In this document: one piece after another, positions 16,061 through 24,171 of the stretch | How the letters are laid out: each line of letters opens with the position of its first letter | How positions within the stretch are numbered: the stretch's first letter is position 1 | Assembly: GCA_029255105.1 (NCBI GenBank) | Contig: JAQWWH010000094.1 | Location: 1-39,073, forward strand | DNA from: Flavimaricola sp. | Lineage (GTDB): Bacteria > Pseudomonadota > Alphaproteobacteria > Rhodobacterales > Rhodobacteraceae | Reading direction: 5' to 3' | Length of the DNA stretch: 39,073 bases | Notes under the pieces: model-generated | What the model saw: the letters and a program-made list of their open reading frames with translations, nothing else | Told to the model about the DNA's origin: nothing | Database searches by the model: none | Made by a program: the position numbers and the translations under genes

Positions 16061-17641
16061 TCAGGACGCCAGTTCTCCGGCCAGACCGCTCTCGATCAGT
16101 TTGATGCTTTCATCGACACCGTAAAGCGCGATGAACCCACCAAAGCGCGGCCCTTCCGAGGCGCCCAGAAGCACTTCGTAAAGGGCTTTGAACCAATCTC
16201 GCAGCGGGTCGAATTCATGGGCCTTTCCAACCGCAAACACCATGGATTGCAGCGCATCAGCATCGACCCCGCCATCCCACGCCTTCAGACGGCCCAGAAG
16301 GTCCGCCATCGCCGCGCGTTCCTTGTCGCTGGGGGCGCGGTAGGTTTTGCCCGGCTTCACAAAGTCCTGGTAATAGCGCACGGCAAAGCCTGCCGCGGCA
16401 TCAAGGCCAGGATGGCTTTCCGGTGCGGCCTCAGGGGCGTAGCGCTGGATAAAGCCCCAAAGTGTTGCCTTGTCCTCGGCGCCCGAAACCGATGCCAGGT
16501 TCAGAAGCATCGCGAAGGGGACCACCATGTCCGAGGTGGGCACATTGTGCCCGTGGATGTGAAACACCGGATTGGCCAGCCTCTGGGTGGCGTCCTGCCC
16601 GGCATAGGCGCGCAACTGCTGCTGGTACTCATCAACCATCTTGGGGATGACATCGAAATGCATCCGCTTGGCGGTCTTGGGCTTGAGGAACATGAAGTAG
16701 CTCAGCGATTCGGTCGCGGCATAGCTCAGCCACTCGTCGATGGTCAGGCCGTTGCCCTTGGACTTCGATATCTTCTGACCGTTCTCGTCGAGGAACAACT
16801 CGTAGGAAAAGTGGTTGGGCTTCTTGCCGCCCAGCACTTCGCAGATGCCGTCATAGATCGGGGTATTGGTCGAATGGTCCTTGCCGTACATCTCAAAGTC
16901 GACGCCCAGCGCCGCCCAGCGGGCGCCAAAATCGGGCTTCCATTGCAGCTTTACGTTGCCGCCCGTGACCGGAAGGGTCCATTCGCGCCCGGTTTCGTCA
17001 TCGAAGGTGATAGTGCCGTCCTTGGCATTGACCTCCTTCATCGGAACATAAAGGACGCGCCCGGTTTCGGGATGGATCGGCAGGAAACATGAATAGGTCT
17101 GCTGCCGCTCTTCTCGCAAAGAGGCCAGCATGATGGCCATGATGTCGTCGTACCGCTCGGCCGCCAGTCGCAGGGTCGGATCGAATCGGCCAGAGCCATA
17201 GAATTCGGTGGCTGAATAGAATTCGTAGTCAAATCCAAAGGTATCAAGGAACCTGCGCAGCATGGCATTGTTGTGATCGCCAAACGAGGGGTACTCGCCA
17301 AACGGGTCCGGCACGCTGGTCAGCGGCTTTTGCACATGCTGCATAAGCATGTCGCGGTTCGGCACGTTGTCGGGGATCTTGCGCATGCCATCCAGATCGT
17401 CGGAAAAGCAGATCAGGCGCGTCGGGATGTCCGAAATCAACTCGAAAGCCCGGCGGATCATGGTGGTGCGCAGAACCTCTCCGAAGGTGCCGATATGGGG
17501 CAGACCGGAGGGGCCGTAGCCGGTTTCAAACAGGACATGCCCCTTGGCAGGCGGTGCCTTGGCATAGCGTTTGAGAAGGGCGCGGGCCTCTTCGAATGGC
17601 CAGGCCTTGCTTGTCATCGCCACGTCGCGCAGATCGGTCAT
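16061..17641 (-). CDS. lysS: Class I lysyl-tRNA synthetase
   Basis: Charges tRNA-Lys with lysine. This is the archaeal-type class I enzyme found in many alphaproteobacteria, not the class II LysRS of E. coli. The 526-residue protein has the HIGH-equivalent PHIG at 48-51 ([15 protein letters not shown]) and the KMSKS-equivalent KISKSKG at 290-296 in the Rossmann catalytic domain, with a helical anticodon-binding C-terminus. ATG 17641 has AAGGGG 6 nt upstream. The leader contains an 8-bp hairpin (17657-17677). It is divergent from the TerB-like gene. Confidence 0.97.
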   Translation of the reverse strand: MTDLRDVAMTSKAWPFEEARALLKRYAKAPPAKGHVLFETGYGPSGLPHIGTFGEVLRTTMIRRAFELISDIPTRLICFSDDLDGMRKIPDNVPNRDMLMQHVQKPLTSVPDPFGEYPSFGDHNNAMLRRFLDTFGFDYEFYSATEFYGSGRFDPTLRLAAERYDDIMAIMLASLREERQQTYSCFLPIHPETGRVLYVPMKEVNAKDGTITFDDETGREWTLPVTGGNVKLQWKPDFGARWAALGVDFEMYGKDHSTNTPIYDGICEVLGGKKPNHFSYELFLDENGQKISKSKGNGLTIDEWLSYAATESLSYFMFLKPKTAKRMHFDVIPKMVDEYQQQLRAYAGQDATQRLANPVFHIHGHNVPTSDMVVPFAMLLNLASVSGAEDKATLWGFIQRYAPEAAPESHPGLDAAAGFAVRYYQDFVKPGKTYRAPSDKERAAMADLLGRLKAWDGGVDADALQSMVFAVGKAHEFDPLRDWFKALYEVLLGASEGPRFGGFIALYGVDESIKLIESGLAGELAS

Positions 17642-17656
17642 GTCTTACCCCTTGGG

Positions 17657-17677
17657 CCCGCGTCCCAGCGACGCGGG
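17657..17677 (-). promoter_or_regulatory. Hairpin in the lysS leader
   Basis: CCCGCGTC (17657-17664) and GACGCGGG (17670-17677) form a perfect 8-bp stem with a 5-nt loop, 15 nt upstream of the lysS ATG and immediately before its Shine-Dalgarno. It could be a translational control element, or a DNA-level feature of the divergent promoter region. Confidence 0.4.
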
Positions 17678-17755
17678 AGCCTTCGTTCGCGGCATCCCTA
17701 TTGCGGCTGCGGCGGGGCGTCAATAAAACCGGCGTTAACCCAAAGGATGTATGCC

Positions 17756-18175
17756 ATGACCGACACAGCCTCGATGACCGCTCAGGATGCGCTGGCCGCC
17801 CTGATGATTGCAGTCTCTGCCGCCGACGAAGACATCCGGACCGCCGAACTTGTCCAGATTTCGAACATTGTGAACAACCTGCCTGTCTTCGCCGACTATG
17901 ACGCCGATCAACTCCCCCGGATCAGCCGGACGGTCTTTGACCTTCTGGAACAGGAAGAGGGACTTGATGCCCTTTTCGGCCTGATCCGACAGGCACTGCC
18001 TGAGCGGCTATATGAAACAGCCTATGCGATGGCTTGCGATGTAAGTGCGGCAGACGGACACATCACCTCATCCGAAGGTCGGATGCTGGAAGAGATCCGG
18101 TACGAGCTGAACATCGACCGCCTGCACGCCGCCGCGATCGAGCGGGGGGCTCGGGCCCGGCACATGACACTCTGA
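17756..18175 (+). CDS. TerB-like (tellurite-resistance TerB family) protein
   Basis: A 139-residue cytosolic all-helical protein. The N-terminus ALAALMIAVSAADEDIRTAEL has the acidic turn (AADEDI) of the TerB/DjlA-N fold, and a second copy occurs at YAMACDVSAADGHITSSEGR. The paired acidic turns may bind metal. Despite the family name, most TerB-domain proteins have no proven tellurite role, and no ter genes are nearby. I use ATG 17756 (MTDTASM), with AGGA 8 nt upstream; ATG 17747 is too close to that site. It is divergent from lysS and convergent with dacB. Confidence 0.85.
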   Translation: MTDTASMTAQDALAALMIAVSAADEDIRTAELVQISNIVNNLPVFADYDADQLPRISRTVFDLLEQEEGLDALFGLIRQALPERLYETAYAMACDVSAADGHITSSEGRMLEEIRYELNIDRLHAAAIERGARARHMTL

Positions 18176-18187
18176 TCACTGCCGTAA

Positions 18188-18205
18188 GGTGGGTCATGAC
18201 CCACC
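18188..18205. repeat. Perfect 18-bp palindrome between terB-like and dacB
   Basis: GGTGGGTCATGACCCACC reads identically on both strands, and the following CCCACCTT can alternatively pair with AAGGTGGG (18186-18193). It lies in the 72-nt gap between convergent stop codons, so it may act as a terminator. A degenerate relative is at 32388-32410. The wording also resembles widespread GGTGGGT...ACCCACC intergenic repeats. Confidence 0.7.
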
Positions 18206-18247
18206 CCACCTTCAAAAATTATGGCACAAAATTTTGGTTCCTGGCGG

Positions 18248-19768
18248 CTACGTCCCAAAGACCACGCCCCACCGCTGTAGCAGACGTTGTTGCAATCGCC
18301 TGGATCGACCATTCCACGCTCGCGCGCCGTCCGGCACTTCCTCGACATCGTCCTTTGCCGCCTCGCGGGCATCCATCTGGGCCGTAAAGATCGCAAAGAC
18401 CATTTCCTTGCCTGTCTCGGTACGCAAATGGCCCGCAAGGGCACTGACAAAGTTCAGCGTGCCAGTTTTTGCCTCAACCTCGAGAGCCGGATCGACGAGG
18501 GCGTCACCGTCGCCATCGACAAGGACCACGTCCTTCAGCAGCGCGCGGACCGGGTCATTGGCCCCCGCACCCGACAGAATGCACGTCAAGTCCCTTGCGC
18601 TGATCCGTGACCGGTCGCCCAGGCCAGAGTGATCAACGAGGACCGCCCTCGCTCCATAGCGGGCGGCCACCCAACCGTTCATCACCGCGGCAGAGTTGGC
18701 CAGCGTTTCTGGCTGCACGCCCAGCGACTTGGTTGAAGTCAGCCCCAGAACCTCTGCAGTCAGATTGGTCGAATACCGCAACATGCCCTCGATCAACGCG
18801 TCCAGCGGCGGGCTTTGGTGACTGACGACCTCGCTGGCACCCTCTGGCAGGTCTTGGAGCTTGACGGCGGGCGCCAGGTCGATGCCGTGCGACCGCGCCA
18901 TGCTACGAAAGACATCCCCTGCGTAAAGGGCCGGATTGCGAACTGGCAACCAGCGGGCCCCTTCCGTCCCGAGGGCGGCGCTCGCGACCGTCCAGTCATC
19001 GAGTCCTTCGCCCGCGGCATAGGTGTATACCGGCAGCGTACGGTCCACCACGCGCATGCGGGCCATGCCAACCTCGGGCCGGTGCTGATCCGTCCGGGCA
19101 TCCATCGTGACGACATAGTCCTGGCCCTGCCGGGTCCAGCCAAAATGTACCCTGTTAAAGTTCAGGTTCAGCCCGGAAATGGCGGGGTTGTAGCCAAAAT
19201 GGGACTGTTGGTCCGGGTCGATCTCCGACAACTCCGGCAAGGCGCCACCCCATACGGTGAACCGGCCCGACACGGACCGGACCCCAGCCTCGGACAGAGT
19301 GGCCGCCATCGCGGCCAGGTCATCGGTTCCCAACACCGGATCGCCCCCCCCTGCAAGGATCAGGTCACCTTGCAGCACCCCGTCCACGACCGGCCCTGTC
19401 GCCAGAAGCCGGGTTATAAATCTGTGGGCTGGGCCAAGTTGTTCATAGGCAAAGTGGGCAGTGACGGCCTTGGCCACGCTGGCCGGTGGCAAGGCGGCAT
19501 CCGCGAGCCGGCTTTCGATCACTGTGCCTGAGGCTGTATCCGCCAGGACAAATGCGACGGTCCCGCCAAGCCCTGCCTCCCGCACGATGTCTTCGACCGA
19601 AGGTCGGGCAACCGGCCTCTTGCCGGGCCGTTCCAGCAGACCCAACGTTTGCTGACCGGGCCGGGCAAGCGGTCGCAGGCTTGCACGTGGCGCATCCGCC
19701 AGGGCGGCTGCTCCCAGCGCCGCAAGTCCACCCACAAGAAGGGCCCGTCTGGTCAAGACCTTTGTCAT
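18248..19768 (-). CDS. dacB: D-alanyl-D-alanine carboxypeptidase/endopeptidase (peptidase S13, PBP4 type)
   Basis: Trims or cleaves D-Ala-containing crosslinks in peptidoglycan, in the periplasm. The penicillin-binding triad is present: SVAK with nucleophile Ser97, YSTN in the middle third, and KTGT near the C-terminus. The N-terminus TRRALLVGGLAALGAAALADA looks like a twin-arginine (Tat) signal, unusual for a penicillin-binding protein, though Sec cannot be excluded. The 506-residue length fits PBP4. It is 47 nt downstream of nadD on the same strand. Confidence 0.93.
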   Translation of the reverse strand: MTKVLTRRALLVGGLAALGAAALADAPRASLRPLARPGQQTLGLLERPGKRPVARPSVEDIVREAGLGGTVAFVLADTASGTVIESRLADAALPPASVAKAVTAHFAYEQLGPAHRFITRLLATGPVVDGVLQGDLILAGGGDPVLGTDDLAAMAATLSEAGVRSVSGRFTVWGGALPELSEIDPDQQSHFGYNPAISGLNLNFNRVHFGWTRQGQDYVVTMDARTDQHRPEVGMARMRVVDRTLPVYTYAAGEGLDDWTVASAALGTEGARWLPVRNPALYAGDVFRSMARSHGIDLAPAVKLQDLPEGASEVVSHQSPPLDALIEGMLRYSTNLTAEVLGLTSTKSLGVQPETLANSAAVMNGWVAARYGARAVLVDHSGLGDRSRISARDLTCILSGAGANDPVRALLKDVVLVDGDGDALVDPALEVEAKTGTLNFVSALAGHLRTETGKEMVFAIFTAQMDAREAAKDDVEEVPDGARAWNGRSRRLQQRLLQRWGVVFGT

Positions 19769-19815
19769 GGTCGGACCCTAGACCACCGATTGTCCGGGCA
19801 TCAACAACCTCCCGG

Positions 19816-20433
19816 TCACAACTTGACAGTCTCAAGTGACCATTCGCCCCGCGCCCTGATCGCACTAGAACTGTCGGGCCGCATAGGGACATTTAGAAAG
19901 CACCATTTTGGCGCCTCCGACAGACCCAGCAGATGAGAGGCCCGTCCCTGCAATCGGTCAGACCGATACAGCCGGGCCGCTTTCGATACCCGTGCCGACG
20001 TGCGCTCACCCGGTCGGGCAAGGACGCCGACCGGGACCGTTTCCATGATGCCACGCCAGTCCTGCCAACGATGGAATTGCGCCAGGTTGTCGGCGCCCAT
20101 CAGCCAGACGAACCGGACCTTCGGATAGGTGGCCGTCAGCGCAGCGATGGTTTGCGCCGTATAGCGCGTGCCAAAGCGGGCCTCGATATCGGTCACCTCG
20201 ATCCCAGGATGGTCAACCAGGGCCCTCGCCGCCGCTAGCCGGGTGGGCAGGGCTGCAGGCCCCCGCTCTTTGAGGGGGTTGCCCGGGCTGACCAGCCACC
20301 AGACCCGATCCAGGGCGAACCGGGTCATGGCAGCCCGGGTGATATGGACGTGCCCGCGATGTGGCGGGTCAAAAGACCCGCCCAAAAGGCCGATCACCTG
20401 GCCAGCAGCCGCATGTGGAATATCCCAACGCAT
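19816..20433 (-). CDS. nadD: Nicotinate-nucleotide adenylyltransferase
   Basis: Forms deamido-NAD from nicotinate mononucleotide and ATP in NAD biosynthesis. The nucleotidyltransferase motif [11 protein letters not shown] is at about residues 18-28. [13 protein letters not shown] and [16 protein letters not shown] match the NadD substrate-binding blocks, and the end [11 protein letters not shown] matches the usual ISSTxIR region. I use ATG 20433 (MRWDIPHA), giving 205 residues; upstream TTG and GTG codons are in frame. It lies between the beta-propeller gene and dacB in the same direction. Confidence 0.95.
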   Translation of the reverse strand: MRWDIPHAAAGQVIGLLGGSFDPPHRGHVHITRAAMTRFALDRVWWLVSPGNPLKERGPAALPTRLAAARALVDHPGIEVTDIEARFGTRYTAQTIAALTATYPKVRFVWLMGADNLAQFHRWQDWRGIMETVPVGVLARPGERTSARVSKAARLYRSDRLQGRASHLLGLSEAPKWCFLNVPMRPDSSSAIRARGEWSLETVKL

Positions 20434-20496
20434 TACCGCTGCCTGCACCAAGGCAGCACGGGAGTCGAGGGGGGCAACCCGGCAAGACCCATCCGA

Positions 20497-21318
20497 TCAG
20501 GCCCGGTAGCGCATGAAAGCAAACGCGTTCCCATCCGGGGACCAGCACGGTACGTTCATCGTACCCTGCCCACCGAACAGATCGCACAACCAAGTGGTCG
20601 GTCCACCGTCCTGGGGCATCAGGCGTAGACTGACCTCCAGGTTGCCGGGATGGCCCTGAGTGCCCGTGGGATAAGCCAGGTACAGGACATGGCGGCCGTC
20701 CGGAGAGGGATGTGGAAACCAGTTGATAGCCTCATCATCGGTCATCTGCTTCAGCCCCGATCCGTCGGGGCGAACCCGCCACAGCTCGACCGTGCCGTCT
20801 CGCTCCCCGTTGAACCAGATCCAGGCGCCATCGGGCGTCAGGTCCGGCCCGTCCACATGATCGAAACCCTCGACAATCAGCTGCTCGTCACTGCCATCCA
20901 CAGCGCAACTGTAAAGGCGAAGAACCCGGTCCCCCCTTGCCCCCGGATAGACCATCCTTTGCCCATCCGGCGTCCAGGCATGCCACCAGGAGGGGGTATG
21001 CTCGGTCACTCTTCGCGGGGTCCCGCCCCCGATCGGCAGGACATAGATGCAGGATTGGCCGGTCTCGATGCTGTCGGAAATGGCCAGCAGCGTGCCGTCC
21101 GGTGAAATACCATGATCGTTGTTGCAGCCAATGGCAAAGCCGGTGTCGATGCGCTCCAGCCTCGGGTCGGCCAGTGGGACGCGGTAGATCAGCCCGTCGC
21201 CATTGACGATCAGATACCCATCCTGGTGCCAGTTCGGGGCCTCGATATGCCCCTCATGGGACATCAGGACACGGGCCGCTCTGGTCGCCATGTCCCAGAT
21301 GCACAGTTCACTGATCAC
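20497..21318 (-). CDS. TolB/PD40-type beta-propeller protein
   Basis: A 273-residue protein with no signal peptide, so apparently cytosolic. It shows repeated PD40 (WD40-like) blades: HGISPDGTLLAIS, HAWTPDGQRMVY, PDLTPDGAWIWF, PHPSPDGRHVLY and PCWSPDGNAFAF, each with the x-SPDG-x turn. Such repeats occur in TolB, oligogalacturonate lyases and sugar-related propellers. Its start overlaps the stop of the GH43 gene by 4 nt, so translational coupling suggests a shared carbohydrate role. Its substrate is unknown, and 'TolB' names only the repeat type. Confidence 0.85.
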   Translation of the reverse strand: MISELCIWDMATRAARVLMSHEGHIEAPNWHQDGYLIVNGDGLIYRVPLADPRLERIDTGFAIGCNNDHGISPDGTLLAISDSIETGQSCIYVLPIGGGTPRRVTEHTPSWWHAWTPDGQRMVYPGARGDRVLRLYSCAVDGSDEQLIVEGFDHVDGPDLTPDGAWIWFNGERDGTVELWRVRPDGSGLKQMTDDEAINWFPHPSPDGRHVLYLAYPTGTQGHPGNLEVSLRLMPQDGGPTTWLCDLFGGQGTMNVPCWSPDGNAFAFMRYRA

Positions 21319-22916
21319 GCCGCACCATCCGGCACATAGGAAAACCGGTCAAACCGGGCCTCGTTCCCCTGCCCCGTCAGGTCAAAGGCGACCATACCGA
21401 CAAAGGCCCCTGTGAACGACGCATGTTCGCCCCGGCCGCCCTCGTCCGAGATGACGCTGGCATCAAGAACAGGGCCCAATGGCTGCCAGTCCCCAGCCTG
21501 ACGCCACCAGAACTGCTGCGTGGCGCCGGTGACAACAACCCGCAAGGCCACCGGGCCATCGGCCAGTGGGACCGGCGAACAAGGCCAGCTCAGCGCGCAA
21601 TCAGGCCAGTCGCCGGGGCAGGACATCAGGACCAAAGCCCGGCCAATTCCCGGCTCATGGCTAACAAGGGCTGCGTGAAACTTGTGGCGATTGTAGTAAG
21701 TCGTGAGACCCGCCGCCTGCTGATAAGTGGAGGGGGCGATGTCGACTTGCGTTTCCGCCGTATAGCTTAGGTGCTCCTGCCTGCGGGCGACCAATGCCTG
21801 TTCGAACCAGCTTCCGATGCTCTCCCGGCCGATCAGGACAAGGGCGTCAGGGTCCATGCGGAAGATGCGGTCAGGCTCAGGGGTGCGCAGCCATTGAAAC
21901 TCCTCCGGCAAGGCACCGCCCAGATCGCGGTAGATCGCGCGAGGTGGCGCAGGCTCAATCGGGGTTGGCGACGGAACCTCGGCCCGAGGGACCATGCCGC
22001 CCTCCGCCAGCCACAGCCATCCGTCGCGCCAGACGACCTCTTCCAGCCCTGCCTCGCGGCCCAGGGGGCAGAAGCGGCCGGTTCCGTCGGGCCCGGGAAT
22101 CGGGCGGCCCATTAAGAAGGAATGGTAGTGACGGCCCCAATGGGTCTCGACGTATTGGCCATGACCCGCCCGCTGCACCGGCCCGTCCGAGCCCTTGGCG
22201 CTGATCACATGCAGGGCAGGATGGGTCTCATATGGCCCTGCAATGTCGCGGGACCGCGCCATGGTCACCGCATGGTCATACCCGGTGCCGCCTTCGGCCA
22301 CGGTCAGATAGTACCAGCCATCGCGCTTGAACAGATGCGGCGCCTCGGTCAGGCCGCGCTCCGTGCCATCATAGATCTGGGTGACAGGGCCTGTCAGGCC
22401 GGCCTCGGGCGACCACTCCTGCAACAGGATGCCATCAAAGGACGCATGGGCCGGATTGCCCCCCGTTCCCCGACCCCGATGGTTCCACTGCATGTTCACA
22501 AACCATTTCCGGCCGTCCTCGTCGTGAAACAGGGACGGGTCAAAGCCGGACGAATTCACATACCAGGGATCAGACCATTCCCCCTCCACCGTGTCGCAAC
22601 ATGTGATGTAGTTGGGGGCATCCTTGAACGCCCCGTCCAGCCGCTTCACATCCGTATAGACCAGCCAGAAGCGGTCACCGTCGTGGCTCAGACAGGGGGC
22701 CCAGATCCCGCAACTATCGGGATTGCCCCGCATGTCCAAAAGGGCTGGCCGGTTCAGGGGCCGGGCCACCAGACGCCAGTTCACCAGATCGCGCGAATGG
22801 TGGATTTGCACCCCGGGGAACCATTCGAAGGTCGAGGTGGCAAGGTAATAGTCCTCGCCCACCCTTAGAAACGAAGGGTCCGCATTGAACCCGGGCAGCA
22901 CTGGGTTACGGATCAT
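21315..22916 (-). CDS. Glycoside hydrolase family 43, probable beta-xylosidase
   Basis: Likely removes xylose (or arabinose) from xylo-oligosaccharides. The 533-residue protein has the five-bladed GH43 propeller. The catalytic base Asp13 is in NPVLPGFNADPSF, the pKa-modulating Asp126 in SGFDPSLFHDEDG, and the general acid Glu191 in LTEAPHLFKRDG. The C-terminal ~200 residues form the beta-sandwich typical of long GH43 (subfamily 11-like) xylosidases. No signal peptide is visible, implying intracellular hydrolysis of imported oligosaccharides. It overlaps the next gene by 4 nt. Its ribosome-binding GAGGACAGG belongs to the dispersed motif upstream. Confidence 0.93.
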   Translation of the reverse strand: MIRNPVLPGFNADPSFLRVGEDYYLATSTFEWFPGVQIHHSRDLVNWRLVARPLNRPALLDMRGNPDSCGIWAPCLSHDGDRFWLVYTDVKRLDGAFKDAPNYITCCDTVEGEWSDPWYVNSSGFDPSLFHDEDGRKWFVNMQWNHRGRGTGGNPAHASFDGILLQEWSPEAGLTGPVTQIYDGTERGLTEAPHLFKRDGWYYLTVAEGGTGYDHAVTMARSRDIAGPYETHPALHVISAKGSDGPVQRAGHGQYVETHWGRHYHSFLMGRPIPGPDGTGRFCPLGREAGLEEVVWRDGWLWLAEGGMVPRAEVPSPTPIEPAPPRAIYRDLGGALPEEFQWLRTPEPDRIFRMDPDALVLIGRESIGSWFEQALVARRQEHLSYTAETQVDIAPSTYQQAAGLTTYYNRHKFHAALVSHEPGIGRALVLMSCPGDWPDCALSWPCSPVPLADGPVALRVVVTGATQQFWWRQAGDWQPLGPVLDASVISDEGGRGEHASFTGAFVGMVAFDLTGQGNEARFDRFSYVPDGAA

Positions 22917-22924
22917 GGTCCTGT

Positions 22925-22948
22925 CCTCATCTCGCCAAAAATATCCTC
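22925..22948 (-). repeat. Dispersed intergenic motif, copy C (before the GH43 gene)
   Basis: On the minus strand it reads GAGGATATTTTTGGCG then AGATGAGG. It follows directly after two GC hairpins, so the T-run can serve as a terminator tail for the upstream reductase gene, and its purine end supplies the GH43 ribosome-binding site 8 nt before ATG 22916. Confidence 0.6.
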
Positions 22949-22956
22949 GGGGGGAA

Positions 22957-22991
22957 GGGCCGAAGGCCCGCAGGGGGGCAGACAGCCCCCC
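22957..22991 (-). terminator. Double-hairpin terminator after the aldo/keto reductase gene
   Basis: On the minus strand, GGGGGG-loop-CCCCCC (22991-22986/22978-22973) is followed at once by GGGCC-TTC-GGCCC (22969-22957), then the T-rich ATATTTTTG at about 22936-22944. The first hairpin begins at the stop codon. Confidence 0.65.
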
Positions 22992-24019
22992 TAGTCGATC
23001 TCCGCAGAGCGCGCCCTGAGGTTGATCTGCTCCTCAACGGCATATTGATCTATCAACGCCAATTCGTCCGCGGTGAACTCCAGGTTGTCGATAGCGCCCA
23101 CGCAATCGATCACCTGAGAGGGACGTGATGCCCCGATCAAAGCCGTCGTGATGCCGCCCTCGCGCAGGACCCAGGCAATCGCCATCTGTGCCAGCGTCTG
23201 GCCGCGTCCTTCGGCGATGTCGTTGAGCTTGCGGATGTTCTCAATGGCGCGCTCCGACAGCATGGCAGGCTTGAGGCTCTTGTCCTGCGCCGCCCGGCTG
23301 TCCTCGGGGATGCCGCCCAGATATTTCTTGGTCAGCATGCCCTGCGCCAGCGGCGTAAAGGCGATCGAGCCCACACCAAGCTCCTGCAGCGTCTCCTTCA
23401 GCCCATCCCGCTCGACCCAGCGGTTGAGCATGTTGTAGGACGGCTGATGGATCACGCAGGGCGTGCCCAGATCCTTCAGGATCGCAACCGCTTCGCGGGT
23501 CCGCTCGGCATTGTAGCTTGAGATGCCGGCATAAAGAGCACGGCCTGACCGCACGATATAGTCCAGCGCGCCCATCGTCTCTTCCAGCGGCGTGTCCGGG
23601 TCGTAGCGGTGCGAATAGAAGATATCGACATAGTCGAGGCCCATCCGCTTGAGGCTCTGGTCACAGGAGGCGACAAGGTACTTGCGGCTCCCCCATTCGC
23701 CATAAGGGCCGGGCCACATCAGGTAGCCCGCTTTGGACGAAATGATCAGCTCGTCCCGATAGGGGGCCAGGTCTTCGGCCAGGATCGACCCAAAGGCATG
23801 TTCAGCACTACCCGGCGGTGGGCCATAGTTATTGGCAAGGTCAAAGTGCGTAATGCCATGGTCAAAGGCCGTAAGGCAGATGTCCCGCTTGGTCTGATGC
23901 GGCAGGTCATGGCCAAAGTTGTGCCACAGACCAAGGCTTACTGCGGGCAGTTGCAGGCCGGACTTGCCACACCGGCGATACACCATGCGTTCATAGCGGT
24001 CTTCAGCGGCTAAATACAT
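22991..24019 (-). CDS. Aldo/keto reductase, YghZ/L-glyceraldehyde 3-phosphate reductase type
   Basis: NADPH-dependent reductase with a TIM barrel. The catalytic tetrad is visible: Asp60 and Tyr65 (HFDLANNYGP), Lys96 (ISSKAGYLMWPGPYGEWGS, read in part) and His137 (FYSHRYDPD). The KAGY-WPGPYG wording and the SYNMLNRWVE block match E. coli YghZ (Gpr), which reduces L-glyceraldehyde 3-phosphate and methylglyoxal. The 342-residue length is normal. ATG 24019 has GGGAGA 7 nt upstream. The third codon is TTA, the codon read by the tRNA-Leu at the start of the window. It heads the reductase-GH43-propeller group and is divergent from ettA. Confidence 0.92.
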   Translation of the reverse strand: MYLAAEDRYERMVYRRCGKSGLQLPAVSLGLWHNFGHDLPHQTKRDICLTAFDHGITHFDLANNYGPPPGSAEHAFGSILAEDLAPYRDELIISSKAGYLMWPGPYGEWGSRKYLVASCDQSLKRMGLDYVDIFYSHRYDPDTPLEETMGALDYIVRSGRALYAGISSYNAERTREAVAILKDLGTPCVIHQPSYNMLNRWVERDGLKETLQELGVGSIAFTPLAQGMLTKKYLGGIPEDSRAAQDKSLKPAMLSERAIENIRKLNDIAEGRGQTLAQMAIAWVLREGGITTALIGASRPSQVIDCVGAIDNLEFTADELALIDQYAVEEQINLRARSAEID

Positions 24020-24171
24020 TGGCGGGTCTCCCTAAATCGATTTCGTCATGCTTCCCATCACCCGGGCACCTTGTCAAACGGGGAGTCGGGCGAAACAGCC
24101 CCCGACCCGATTGCCCCCGCGCCCGCCCCCGGTTAAGGAGAGCATCGACCCGCAAACAAAGGAGACAGCCA

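Noticed and set aside
17756..18175. A tellurite-resistance operon around the TerB-like gene
   Set aside because: No terC, terD, terE or terZ is present. The TerB domain alone is widespread and does not imply resistance.
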